From: Bradysia coprophila
Lineage: Eukaryota > Arthropoda > Insecta > Diptera > Sciaridae
DNA: 64,000 bases
NCBI RefSeq assembly: GCF_014529535.1
Contig: NW_023503372.1
Span: forward strand, 3,886,988 to 3,950,987
Direction of reading: 5' to 3'
Part shown: piece after piece, positions 11,761 to 24,398 of the stretch
Position numbering within the stretch: position 1 is the stretch's first letter
How the letters are laid out: the number at the start of each line of letters is the position of its first letter
Notes under the pieces: generated by a model
Seen by the model: the letters and a program-made list of their open reading frames with translations, nothing else
Told to the model about the DNA's origin: nothing
The model's database searches: none
Program-made: the position numbers and the translations under genes

Positions 11761-11956
11761 AGCACTGCACTAGCATTAACACTCGTATTTCAGATGTCAT
11801 CGCCAAATTTTGATACATATATGCATGCTCACTTGCATGTTTATGTGTTTTAACACACACCAAGAAAGCAAAACTCCCGGTTTATTGAAAGAAATAAAAG
11901 TATTCTTATACCGAGAGCCTCCAAATATTTTCTATGTTAATGCTAGGAGCAGTGCT
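11761..11956. mobile_element. AGCACTGC MITE, copy 1
   Basis: 196 bp. The left end AGCACTGCACTAGCATTAAC is the near-perfect inverted repeat of the right end GTTAATGCTAGGAGCAGTGC. A second copy at 36424-36619 shares the interior (CACTTGCAT, GTGTTTTAAC, CCTCCAAAT-like). Non-coding. Confidence 0.7.
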
Positions 11957-12474
11957 GTGAAGACCGCTTATAAATGTATGTTAATCGGTGAAGGGTTTTT
12001 TTGTTACTGGACAGGCATTCAACGGAACCGTTCATATGATACGAGTATTACAGTTTTAGACCTTTCCCGTTAAGTTACACATTCGATAAAAGAGCTAACA
12101 ATTTTCTGAACTTCCCCTAACTGCATCATCAGAATACTATGGCAGCGTCAAGTTAAAGCTCAAAGAGTATTTTAAGTAACCTAGCGGGTCTGGGTTTCTT
12201 AGTAAAATCCTTCATTGAGGTATTTCGTATCATGCATCTTCTTCCACCGATCTTATTAGATGGTTGATACGAAGCACAGATCACCTTAGTCGCGGGGGAC
12301 TTGGAACGTTTAAAGAAAAATATTTCCCTTTGATAGCTGCACCAAATAGACATACTGACAGGCCCAGACTTACCAGTGGCCACAAATATTGTGCGTCTTG
12401 TATGAAAGTTTCAAATTTTCCGGTTTTTCATTTTTTTTTGTACTTACGGCAAGCATATGACCAGCATTAATAAG

Positions 12475-12625
12475 GATCTATTACTTCCATCGATCAAAGT
12501 ATTTTTAATCTGTTGATTTCAAATCTTGTACTTCAATTTTTTTAACATGAATTTTAGTATTATAAAGGAACATATTATCCAGAGCTTGTCATGATTTTTG
12601 TCGTTGTTATCGATAACAGATGAGC
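12475..12625. repeat. Dispersed short repeat, diverged copy
   Basis: Shares CATCGATCAAAGTATTTTTA and AATCTTGTACTTCA with the left part of the element at 54915-55245, and ends TTATCGATAACAGATGA like the copies at 41890 and 56824. Confidence 0.5.
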
Positions 12626-13440
12626 CGTATGAGAAATAATCGTAAGATTAGACCATACGCTCTAATGCAATTCAATCCACAGTATGAGGTATGTACATAT
12701 CTCTTCCTTAGCACCTAAAAGTTTTCCGCGAGTATCAACTCAACATATTTTTCTTGCGGCTACCACCTCTTCTTTAAGTTATGCGTCACACACGATCAAA
12801 GATCGAATATTTATGTACGGATTAAATCGAAAAGAACGTGAAAATTAAGATTGGAAGATGAGCCATAAAGTTTTTTAGCCGAAAATCGTGAGGTTTATTT
12901 CATTTGCATGCACTTTGAGCAAAAACCCCAGATCGTCAGATTATATTCACACAACAACGCACACATACTGTCGCAAGTAAATAATATTATTCGCTTATTG
13001 GTCGTGTAATTCATTCATTCCATTTGGATTTTCCCACATTTTTATGATGATTGATTTGTAGGTAGGCAGATTATCGCATTTTTGTTCGTATGAATTGGAT
13101 GTATGCAAACAAAGAGTAAGTTGTAATAAATATACTAAATACGGGTACCTTGTACCATTTTACCGTCTGAAAATGTGTTTTTCTAACAAATTAGTAATGA
13201 TAAACACTTAGCCAAATACATGACGTGACAATGCAAATTTTTTCCTCTGCAATATTAACGGTCTGACGATAACGTTAAAACGTGAGAATATTCGAGACAT
13301 TTACATCGATCCGTTTGTTGATGACACTACATTTAGTCACCGGTCGTCTTTTATGATAAGACTTATTATGACTTGGTAGTGCTTACGCCGGAAGTGAGGG
13401 CGAAATCTATGCCGGAGCGTTGATAGTGGAAATAGTGTGA

Positions 13441-13625
13441 CCTGACCTGAAACGAGAAATCCTGAATTAAATCTGGGGAGGTTCAGGTTGCATGTGAATA
13501 AACCTGAACCCGACATTTTTATTGATGTTCAGGTCAGGTTTATTTTAGTCTAAAATGGGATTTACTTGAACCTGAAATAAGAATGGCAGGTTCGGGTTGA
13601 ACCTGAAATATATTCGGGTTCAGGC
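13441..13625. repeat. Degenerate AGGTTCAGGTT repeat
   Basis: Contains about ten variants of CCTGAACC / GGTTCAGG on both strands within 185 bp. A similar, shorter patch (AGGTTTAGG, CAGGTTCGGGT) lies at 2295-2365. It could be a decayed tandem array. Confidence 0.5.
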
Positions 13626-14692
13626 TAAGATCGGAGTTTAGTATGACAACAGATGGTTCAACCAATCGTTTTTTTAAGTATTCTGAGGGGTCTGTGAGCT
13701 TCTGTACAGGGAATATTTAGTTGGTTTATACCTATCATTGGTTGTATTTTGTTTATATATTTCGTGGAATCGTTAACCACATGAGATGGTAATTTTTACC
13801 TATAAGTGCTAATTACATCCAGTGCTATAATGGCCACTGGAACCAACAATTTGTCGGTTATTTATTTACTGTTTGTTTGGGTTTCGTATGGTAAATAAGA
13901 AAATCAACAAATCACCGGACACGCGTGAAAAAATAAAGAGAAAGTCAAAGTCTCGTTCGCATTGTACAGAATAACAACGTCCAGTCAGTCGAATTTATGT
14001 ATTGTTGTTGAACGTATTGGCACTGAAAGCGATGTCCATCGAAATGTTTTCTTTACGCTTGTTGTTGAGACAAAGGTTGAGGTGTGCAAATATTATCGAG
14101 AACAAATTTGCACAGACATTTAAAAAAGACGTTTAATCTTCCTCGAACATCAAGTCACTTTCTAACCCCTTCAGTACAAAACTTGTTAAATTTTGGTACA
14201 CTCGAGAAAAGAAGACAGCAACGGGACTATCACTTACCGATTTTGATTACTGTTACTTAACCGTGATACCTTATACCAGGTGTAACCGACTTTCACAGTT
14301 ACAAGACTTACAAGACAGGAAAAGGTAGGAATGATACTTCATTACATATCTCGTAGCTCAGGTCGGTGCTTTTTAGACATCTATACTCACAGAATCTGCT
14401 GAACATGTGCACCGGCTGGTGCCGATAAATATTGTTCTTAAAAATGTCGTCATTTTACTCCGCCAAGTAAAAAAATTAATTGAGTTTGTGTAGAAATAAA
14501 GCCAGCGATACCCATTTCCACCATTTTGACGACTAATCCATAAACAAGAATTAACCTACATGCATATCTAGTTGGAAACTAAAGCGTAATTACATCCTTG
14601 CTTCCGAATTTTTATTTTGCTGAGTGAGGACGCTCGACCCGAAGGGGTCTTCTCGACAGATCAAAGTAATAAAAAAATGTATTTTCTGGTTT

Positions 14693-14801
14693 ATTCCTTG
14701 CCTCATGCGAAAATCGATTATCATAACGGAATTCACGTAAGATGAACCGAAAATATTCTTCATCATGTAGTGATCAACATTCGCATGGGGCAGGCAATAA
14801 A
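14693..14801. mobile_element. Short MITE with TGCGAAAGTTGA-type ends, copy 2
   Basis: Left GGTTTATTCCTTGCCTCATG, right GCATGGGGCAGGCAATAAA, an inverted pair. Interior GAATTCACGTAAGATGA matches the copy at 3705-3855. Confidence 0.6.
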
Positions 14802-15396
14802 GTGAATAACTTCCTCTATCCCATGACGCAGACTTTAAAGCACATTTAATTTTCATTATGTTTTGTTGTTGGATGTGCCTATTTGTCATGATATGGACGA
14901 CATAATTGACTGGACTTCGTTATGTTGACTAGTAAGATTATAGCTTCCTTCGGTGCGGGCTCCAAATTTTCTACTCGTCAAAATATTCCTTTTTTGGAAG
15001 GACGTAATCTGTACTAATCGATCCGAAAGTGAACGTAAAATTAGTCGCAGTAAAAATAATAAAAATAAAAACTTTCCGTGATCAATAATATGTTCAGTTT
15101 ATTAGAGTCAAATCATAAAAATTTATTTCGCTCCATCATTCAATGATTAGAGGAAAAAACGTAAATAAAAATCACAATGACGCAACTGGGGGATGCAAAT
15201 CTAGTGCTAAATTAAGGTAATCGGTTCGTTCATCAAAGGAAATAATTTTAATTTTCAAAAAAACAAAAATGAAAGAAAATGAAGTGATGACCAAAAAAAT
15301 GTACAAAAAAACCGGAATTTTCACTTAGGCATGACCTTGAACTGCAGTTGCCTCTCTCTTTCTGCTCGAATCGAATAACTTTAATCGAATTCTAAT

Positions 15397-18300
15397 CTAC
15401 ATGGATTTTTCCTTGGGATTTATAGCACCGCCGGAAGTTGGAAGTGTTGGAGTTTTAACGTCACTAGACAATGGAATAATTTTGTCTTTTTGCCGTTCAG
15501 CGGCCTCGGCTGCATTCTGCTTAACACTAAGGCTTATGCGTTCGTCTATCTGGAATGGGCCCAACGGTATTCAGTGATTTGAATGATTTAAAAACAATTT
15601 CGTGGTTTATTGACTGAAGCGTTGAACAATTAAACAACAACTGAGTGTGTTACACAATGCAAGTCACAAAATTTTTAATTATTTGTCTCGTTATATACCG
15701 GAATTGTGCGGATTAGATGATCGCTTCAATTTGTGTGTGTCTGTGTTTAACTAACCTTCGAGCCCGGTTTCGATGTTTGGTTCACGGACTCGCTTGGCTT
15801 GTCCACAATTTCCGGTGCTTTATCGACCAATTCTTCTCGTTCCGCTTTTGCGGCTCTTCGTTCCTCTTTACTCTTGGCCAGCGCCTTTTCGATTTTCACC
15901 TCATTCTCCAGTGTCTCCTCTTTCGATATCAAATCGATTATTTCGTCGATTTGGTTTTCTTTTAGATTAACATTTTCTTTGCCTATGGTAGCGATTATCT
16001 GTGGGATGTGGGATGTGTTTATGAAGGAAATGAAATGGAACAACAACGAAACTGATCGGAAAATCGACAAAATTACCTTTAGCACATCGTCCACTTTCAA
16101 CTGTCCATCTTTATCGACATCGATTTTGCCCAACATTTTGTGGATTTGTTGCAGTTTCGGTTCGTCGGGTAGTTTTTGCATCTGAGAATTGGAAATGGTA
16201 ATGCGAAAAGTGTTATGCGTTCATATGCGCTGAAAGTGACCGAGTCATCGTACCTTTCGAATGGCATTCACTACTTCATCGATTCTAACTAATTCGGGCG
16301 CCTTGCTATCAGCATCTACAGCACCATCGACTTTCAATCCTTCCTGGAGTTTCTTTTCCTTACTTTCTAGATCCTCAAGCACCTTGTCCAATTTACTAAT
16401 CATTGAGTCGACCTTCTTCAGTAGACGTTTAGAGGCCACTGATTGTGTAATTTTCTCATTACGTTCAGCCATCTTCGAAATCTGAAGACGAAGAAGAAAA
16501 TTTTATTTGTCATTAGATGACGACATTTTCGAACAATGAGCCACACAACTTACCACTTGCAATTCCTCGACATCTTCCTTGTATTCGGCAATTTCTTCCT
16601 TCAAATCTCGAATCTCCTCTTTCTCCACCAGCAACGTCTTCTTCTCCTTGGAAACTTCACCCAATGCATCGACCACAACGTCAATATCTTTGTTGGATAT
16701 TGCCGTTAGATCAGCCGCAGGTGCTTGCGATTCCACTTTGATGATCGGAGCCTTGTCCACCAGGATATCGTCCACTTTCTGAACGGTCGTAGCTGCTGCG
16801 GTTTCTTTCTCCTCTTCCAATTCCTCCATGATCTTACGCTGTTCATCCCGAATGATGTCAATCTTCGTTTTGTTGTCGATCTTACCTTCTCTTTCGCCAA
16901 TTGCGGCCTTCGTTTGTATGGCAGCCGAATCGTGTAATACGGAAAGGGTGGCCTTTAGTTTCTCGGCTGTTGGCACATCTTCAGGTAACATCATTGCGCG
17001 TGACAATAGTAGTAACGAGGGAGGAATTTTTTCGTTTAGACTCAAATTGATCCATTCGTTCAACTGTGTTTTCAGCTGGAACTCTGATAGGCCGTACGAT
17101 CGCATCCCTCTGGATCGGCATGCGTTTTGCAATTCGTACAGCTCCAGTGAATCGATTCCTTCTTTTTGAATTAATCGATCATCGGCGCTGAGAGAGCGAA
17201 GTTTCATTCGTAGCTGGAAACGTAGGAAGTTACTGGAACCTCCCAACGTGCTGACGTCTAATACTCGACAAATTGCGATCAGCTGTGGCCTGGTCAACGA
17301 GTCTAATGTAATTTCATCCTCGAATAACTTGGAAAATTTCATAATTTCTTCAGGTGTCGCCAATTCACCAGCTGTTCGAAGTTTATGGAAAAATGTTATG
17401 AATTCCTTTGCGGCAGACGAATTATGGTCCTTGTGCTGAACGTCCATTTCATCCAATGTTTGCTGGAGGAATTTCGCCATTTCCAATTGACCTTTCAGAT
17501 TTTTTCTAGCTTTGTCTTCTGTATCCTGCTTGGTTTCGAATGTTGACGGCAGCATGCCAGGGAAAAACTTGATAAACACCGGCAACAGTAATTCCATAAA
17601 CGGAACGATAATAAAAACGGAAAATGGGACCAATCGAAACATGTCGCCGGTGGTGCGAATCAATAACATGTGTTCCCTTCGAGTCAGCGATTTCCCGTTC
17701 AGCACCTTCCACAGCAGCTTTCTCGCCACATTTACGTTAATGAACAACAGCCGAAAACCGTGATAGTAGTGGACAAGCTCGGCCCAAATTCTTTGTTGGA
17801 TTGATTTCTTTTCAACAGCCTTTTGCACAAAAGAACCCGTGTCCACTTTGGGAACATCCTTTGTTTTCTCCTTTTCTTGAATAGCCTTGACAGTCTCTTC
17901 CACCTTCGACGAAGCCTGTTCGTGTCGCGAAGAGCTCAGAGTAAAATGTCTGATGCTTCCAAAGCCATTTGTGTGATTCGATAGGGCTGGCGACGTTTCA
18001 AATGCAGTCGAGCAGGGTAAGTACGATGAGGTAGTGTAAGACAGTGCTGGTAATACTGTTCGGTTACAGACGAGTGGCGAATGATTTTTCGCTAATTTTC
18101 CAGTATGAATCCCATGGTGTGATATTTTGCACTGTTGCCATCTGATGGGACCGGCATTTGTAACATCTGAAACGGAAACGAAAATTTTTGTTGAGCGAAT
18201 ATTAGCAAAACAATGAGTCAGTGGATGTGTTTGCATAAGAATATGATTGTATCCACAAAATCTCTAATGTCGTGCAAATCCTGACCTTGCTGCACATTCT

Positions 18301-21300
18301 ACAACGACTAAACTTGCGTCACTCGTCAATCTTGATGGTAATGTTGTGAGTGCTACCGATTTTACATCCAAGTGGAAGGAAAAATGATTACATAGTGAAT
18401 CAGCTCCGATCTCTGCTACAATTCAGACTTCCACGCAAATTATGGTGTAACCTGGACAGACTTAGGACGTGGGCAATGAAATGCTACACAAGCGGAAAGT
18501 GGCCGGAGATCGTAGCTGTAATTGTGTTAATCCTCATCAAACTCTGTTCAAGCTGTCCTATTTTGAAATACAGCTGTGAATCATAGCCTATGACTGTCTT
18601 TCAAGAGCTTAGCGTTTACACTTGGCTGGATACTCTTAGTGGTGGAATTAGGTTCAGAAGTCCACAGCGAGAACATCAACTCGTCTGAGATGACAGAGAC
18701 CGTACTTTTCGTTTGTCAGTTATTGAAGAAATGTTTTCAGGTTGAGAATTCAGACAACTTGTGAGGAGAACATTGTTGGGGTTACTCTGAAAAGTGCCTC
18801 AAAATTCTAGATCATCGAGGCCCAAAGAACTTAGAATTTCAAGAAAACAAGAAGCACGGTGCAGCTGAATGACTGTTTGTTCGACAATTTATTGACCAAA
18901 CAAGGGCTGCGCATAAATCCAATAGAGGAAGCCTCCTCGAGCATAAATAGCACAAGGACAAAATCACCCGGGATTTCTAAAATAATAGAATTTGCGTAGT
19001 GGTTAGGTACTACCGTGAAAATTTTCGCCCAGATTTCCCGAGTGGTCATTAACTTGTGGTATATTAACTCGAAAATAGTTAAGAGGGATTCTTTTGAAAA
19101 ACAGCCTACCGAAATTGGGCGTGTTTTCTAGTGGAACTTTTTATAGGTACATAGAAAGGACTTCGACCCTAGAAGCCAAAACCACTCTCAAAAAAATTCT
19201 TCGAAGCTTTTATGGCTGGTGAAAGGTGATCGAAAGCCGAAAATTTTCTTACCAAAATTTCTCCAGGTACACGAGCCGTACAGGGTCGTGTGGGGTGTCA
19301 TTAGAAAGGTAATCACATGTACTATTGAGCCGAATAGAGACTCATTGGTTTTAAAATTAATCCACACTGAAATATGTGCAGTTGAAGTTTTCTACAGAAA
19401 ACTTGCACTTTTCTTACCAATATTTCTCTAGTTACGTGGTGGTGTGGGGTATCATTTGAAAGGTAAGTTTATGTGCTTTTGGGCCAAATAGGGTCTTATG
19501 GGGTTTGGATGCATATGCGATGAAATATGAGAAGTTGAAATTTTCGGCTTTCGATCACCTTTCACCAGCCATAAAAGCTTCGAAGAATTTTTTTGAAAGT
19601 GGTTTTGGGTTCTAGAGTCGAAGTCCTTTCTAGGCACAAATAAAAAAGTCCACTGGAAAATGCGTCCGATTTCGGTAGGCTGTTTTTCAAAAGAATCCCT
19701 CTAATGCACTTTAAGGCGCAGAAAATACCGGGCTCCACTGTTTCCATTTGTTTTCGCGAATTTATTTACTTATCTCTTGAGCGTGTCACGGTTGTTTTTG
19801 TTTTAGAAAATACGCTTGTTTGTTCGATTTACAGGTGACTCTTTGTGTAGATTGGTTAGAATCAAACATCAACATGAGAATTACGGATCACATGACCGAC
19901 GTATGTACAATTGTTGTTCAATATAATTGTGTGCTATTATTCATTTAGCATAATAAGACCAGCATCCAGCAAGATTGCAAATTTCATTGCTACACACGCG
20001 CATAGACAATTCTGAGACCAAACTTTTTACTAAAAGACTGCTGGGTCATTTACTTCGAAGCTATAATTAAAGAAAATCGTTCGGAACAGATGACGTGCGT
20101 AACTTTTGAGTACCAAAGAAAACGAATCCAATTTTGTGTGACCCACAAAATTTGATGAATTTCTATTTCAGTCAATTTGTATGTGCCATTTCAGCTATTT
20201 CAGGAAAAGTGTTAGACGTTTCCAATGACAACACAATTGGCATATTCGGATACATATAATTACTAGAATAACTATATACGCAAAAATTGTTCAGAGTTGA
20301 CAGGGCCTATTTTGAAGAATTAAATTCCCGAAAATTACAAAAATTCCCTTAATTTCCCGAAAATTCCTAAATTCTAGTTTCTCTTAATTACCATCCGAAT
20401 TTAATCGGTTGGCCTCTACAAACATAAAAGGACATAAAAACAACGGAGGGACTTCGCTATAATGTTATTTTCGGGAATTAATTTACTCTAAAATAGGCCA
20501 TGGAGTCCAAAGTTCATCTAAGTTCTCCGCTGAACCTGCTACTCGGCTGTGAAATCATCGATAACAACAATGAGTCGAATTGTTAATTTTGTTAATTCAC
20601 ATGTTTGTTGTCTGTGCACAAGAATATTAATGGATATCGTTAACCGATTGATAACGACACGAAAATAATATGTCACATTATGATGTCATGTCAAGTCGTA
20701 TCTTCTTCGGTAATATTTATGTACTTTTAGGTACTTGACTCTTATGAGCAACGATTGCAATTCATTATTTGGATGCGGTAACAGTTAAATATAAATAAAG
20801 AAATTGCATCGCAAAATTCATTTATAATAATGTTTTGCCCTCGCATTGACACTGAAACGATGAACATGCATAACGCTAAACTGTAGCCATAGTGTCTGAT
20901 TCTGATGATTTATATAATTAACGACCGGCTTCACGAGATAATTTTGGCGAAAATTAGAAACTTTGAGAAATCGTCTGAACGTCGTACACCACAGAAATTG
21001 TTGTCAAATGAAACACTTTTTGTTGGCAACATGCGAACTTGACCGGACATCAGATGTTGATTACGTAAATAACTATAACACACACGTATAAGACGAGTAT
21101 GTATACGATCACGAACACTCCAATGGATGAATCGCGCTCTTCAGTAACTTTCCGATTGAAATATTCATTTTTTTTACGAAAAAGACGATGATGCGATTTG
21201 GGTGAAATGTAGCGAAATTAAGACAACTAATTTCTGTCCAATTTGGCCAATGACAAATTGTAATAAGTACTTACGTTGCACCGTATGTTGTGAGTTTATG

Positions 21301-21341
21301 AATCCGTGGATAACCTTTTGCGATCGAAGTAGGACACTCAT
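15397..21341 (-). CDS. Letm1: LETM1, mitochondrial inner-membrane cation/proton exchanger
   Basis: Six minus-strand exons, 21341-21275, 18166-16554, 16481-16254, 16181-16077, 15998-15756 and 15549-15397, give 802 residues in consistent phase. LETM1 mediates Ca2+/H+ or K+/H+ exchange across the mitochondrial inner membrane and controls matrix volume. Exon 1 encodes a presequence-like N-terminus (MSVLLRSQKVIHGF) and is separated by a 3.1-kb intron. The LETM1 core has the hallmark LTRREHMLLIRTTGDMFRLV followed by one membrane span at about 200-222 (PFSVFIIVPFMELLLPVF), then the ribosome-binding-like domain. Coiled-coil segments occupy the C-terminal half. An EF-hand loop DVDKDGQLKVDD is at about 657-668. 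The last residues are acidic-basic tail. The exon 1 assignment is my inference from phase (one leftover base), a GTAAGT donor and presequence character; exons 2-6 are well supported. Confidence 0.9.
19082..19702. mobile_element. 621-bp foldback element in Letm1 intron 1
   Basis: Arms of about 165 bp: AGAGGGATTCTTTTGAAAAA at the left matches the reverse complement of the right end, and pairing runs through GGTGATCGAAAGCCGAAAAT. The interior contains two diverged direct units, each with a TTACCAA..TTTCTC..GTTACG/GTACACG..GTGGGGTRTCATT..GAAAGGTAA phrase. The region 50235-50640 carries diverged copies of the same phrases. Confidence 0.75.
20301..20502. mobile_element. CAGGG-ended MITE, copy 1 (hAT-like)
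   Basis: Left CAGGGCCTATTTTGAAGAAT, right ACTCTAAAATAGGCCATG, plus internal CCCGAAAATT and AACAACGGAGG shared with the copy at 62397-62631. No convincing 8-bp duplication remains here. It lies in the long first intron of Letm1. Confidence 0.6.
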
Positions 21342-21945
21342 TATTTCTATTTTGAAAATGCACAGCTGAGACGGTAAATACTCGGTAATATTATTTGCAT
21401 TTGCAATGTAAAACTTTCAGGACTTTTGTTTTTGTTACGATCAGTCTGTAGACACAATATGGATTTGATTGGTTGTGTGGGACACGTATCCAGAAACACT
21501 TTTTGTTATTTAGAGGATTTTAACGACACGATATTCGATGAAATTCCAAAAAACTTTTCTAACCCAAAAAAATGAGAACCGTGTTCGATTTTTGCTAACA
21601 ATTTTGACTGACGTAACGAACAGCGTAGTTACGAAATTATGCGGTTGATGTCACTACCGCAGCGGTAGGGATTCGTTCAATTTCTTATAGTTTCACATTT
21701 TGAATCTTTCATTGAGAAGAGTGCGTCCGAAAATAATTTGTGTTCCCTCCAATCCAGAAGAAATTTGCGGGAAAACATTTTTCTATATCTTCTTGAATTT
21801 TCCTACATTTTCCTCAATTTTCCAAAAATAAAAAAATAAATAGAAAAAATTGTAAATCTCAGGAAAGTTTGCGAAATTTTGGGAAAATGTTTTCTTAAAA
21901 GTGGTCCCTGTTACTCTCCGAAAAATTACCGACTCCGACTTCACT

Positions 21946-22170
21946 ATACCCGCTATATCGATATTTTGATATTTATCTGAAAATTCATGATAATATACCG
22001 AATATCGGAATATATCGATAAATATCGGACTTTCGGACCGAAATATCGAATATCGAATTATTGATATCTTGATAATTATCAAAATATCAATAATTATCGA
22101 TTATCGATATTTTTTGATAATTTTCGATAAAAAAGTCGATAATTATCGATAATCATTATCATTATCGCTC
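21946..22170. repeat. CGATA/TATCG-rich low-complexity tract
   Basis: About 225 bp built of overlapping ATATCGATA, TTATCGATAA and GATAATT words on both strands, ending AATCATTATCATTATCGC. It lies about 600-830 bp upstream of the Letm1 start codon. Confidence 0.6.
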
Positions 22171-22672
22171 ATTCCTACAGGTAAGTGGATAAGGTCAATT
22201 ACACAAAGAACTAAGGGTTGGTATACAGATCGACTAAATATGCTGTTTCTAACTAAACATATAAAAAGTCTCGTGAAGAGATTCCCCATTTCATTTCAAT
22301 ATAAATTTGTATTTCACAAGATCTCCTGAGAGATTCACCCATTTTAGTTCAGAATATATTTTACAAAGATCTCCTGTGAGATTCACCTAATACTATTGTC
22401 TACAAACTTGATAACATTAGTCGCCCTCCTTTGTTGATAGTTTGTCAGGAAATGTGATGGGTTTCAGCTCCGGTAAGACAATTGCCGTCTGATGATGTGG
22501 ACTGCGTATGGCGTAAGCCAATTTCTTTCTTACAATTTGAACAAATATCTTCCATACATTCACAACGAAATTTGTCAGGTGCGGTTCTGGAAATTCGGTA
22601 TTTTTACTTCCAGAGTTCGGGGATACAGGAATCCCAAGAGAAATCAATTTGATTCGAGTTTTTTATTTCTTT

Positions 22673-22798
22673 ACAGTGAACGACATCTCAAATGTCTCAC
22701 TGTCATTTTTTTCAGAGAATGTCATTGTGAATTTGCAATGACACAATAAAATTCTCAGAAAAATTTGACAGTGAGACATTTGAGATGTCGTTCACTGT
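22673..22798. mobile_element. CAGTGAACGACATCTC foldback MITE with TA target
   Basis: Arms of 33 bp are perfect: CAGTGAACGACATCTCAAAT at the left and its reverse complement at the right. TA lies immediately outside each end, as in Tc1/mariner-type insertions. The interior is about 60 bp, with weaker pairing (CAGAGAAT/ATTCTCAG) extending the stem. Confidence 0.8.
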
Positions 22799-23832
22799 AA
22801 TTTTACTGCCACTCTCCGAAAAATTACATTGCAGAATTGAAGTACAGTGAGTAGAATACTTTGTATCGAGTTAGTATTTAACAAAAGGAGTAATAGATTT
22901 AGATTTTAGAATTTGAACTGATGTCAATGACCAGCATTTATCTCTTCCATATAAATTCTTCGACGATTTGTTAGGAAACGCGACAGAATTGAAATGTTCA
23001 AAGCACCAGGATTCACACATAAATAGTAAGGGGTGTAACAACTGGTATATTAGCAATAACGGGGCAGCAACATCACTCAAGGGCATAACTAGGATATCAG
23101 TGGAACTACTCAACCAATCTTCTTAAACTTTTTTCCCTTGAAAGTTTGTTAATGTATTAAGGTCATACGTTCGATAGAACGTAGTCTAATGTAGGAAGTG
23201 AATGATAACAAGGTGAAACAGTAGCACTTTCGTCGTGTACCAAGAGTTGAGGGGGCTGTAGCACATCTAGTTCAATTGACGCATAAATTAGGATTCAGAT
23301 CCTGACATTTTCTTAAACTCCAAATGTCACTGACAATGGTGCATCTTCTAAAAACGGTAAGCAAGTAAAATGTCAGAGGGAACTGTTTGATCGACAATTC
23401 TTTAAATCGTTGAGGAGTACTCTTGGGGGTCGGAATTCGTGTGTATTTGAGTATGAGCATAGCACTGCTACATCATAGCAGAGCTGTGGTATAAGTTTTG
23501 AAAAAGTCTTAAGTGTATTGAAAACAACGAGATCGAATACTCACTTCTACAATTCATTCAAAAACTTTACCACTACAACAGAAGGGAAATCATAGGGAGC
23601 AAGAGATCATTGTTCTACGGACATTTTTTAGGTTCTTTGTAAATATACTTTTTTATTTACCTTAACGCAGACCGCCATTTTTTCACCCGTATCTCCAAAA
23701 ATGTCCGTAACATCAACTGCATTTCAATACAAAATATGAACTGAACTGAAATTGTACTAAAAGTTTGCGTAACTTCTTTATTCAGAACGAAGATTCTCGT
23801 ACTTTCGGAACTCATAATATTCGTAACTTGAC

Positions 23833-24278
23833 TTATTTTTCTTCATGTCCTAATTGAGGGACTCGAGTACTATAAGGAACCTCATTCAGATCGTGGATCC
23901 ATTCAGCCGTTTCGGAGAACCGGCACACATGGCCGTGAGGGACCGACGAGTCAATTTGAATACAGATTGTTATCTCAACGGATATAGGGACTAATTCTAA
24001 GCTAATTCGTGTTAAAATGGCTTCCCTCGACAACCTTATGCTCAATAGAATCCATGGAATCCTCTACCAATATCGCCATTCAAAGAGTTTCAAACTCTCT
24101 TCATCTTGGACATATCACGATTTAAGAATGTTGAAATTTCGACTTCAGCTGGATGTGGCTACGTGGTCAGGTTGTCATGGCAATGTGTGCCGGATCTCCG
24201 AAACGGCTGGATGGATCTGCGAACTGAATGTGGTTCCTTATAGTACTCGAGTCCCTCAATAAGAACATGAAGAAAAAT
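23833..24278. mobile_element. 446-bp foldback element
   Basis: Arms of about 100 bp: TTTTTCTTCATGTCCTAATT, GAGGGACTCGAGTACTATAA, GGAACC.. and GCCGTTTCGGAGA..CCGGCACACAT pair with the right-hand copy, which ends CTCAATAAGAACATGAAGAA. There is no coding capacity. Confidence 0.75.
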
Positions 24279-24398
24279 CGGAGGTGGTGTCGCGGCTCTA
24301 TTTAAGTTTTGTTCAACTCCACCGTGAGTTGCATGTAATTCCATAAGAACTTTTAAGTTCTTTAATTTACGAACGGCTTGAGAATCTACGCCCAGAGC

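Larger units (their letters stand above)
11957..15396. other. 3.4-kb intergenic region, no gene seen
   Basis: No supported exon. It holds a dispersed repeat (12475-12625), a degenerate AGGTTCAGGTT array (13441-13625), a MITE (14693-14801) and, from about 15060, sequence that is probably the 3' UTR of Letm1; an AATAAA on the minus strand lies near 15096-15110. Confidence 0.45.

Noticed and set aside
15799-16185. Plus-strand Ser-rich frame opposite Letm1
   Set aside because: Antisense shadow of exons 4 and 5 of Letm1.
21783-22082. 99-codon Ile/Ser-rich minus-strand frame
   Set aside because: Produced by the CGATA low-complexity tract; no gene signal.
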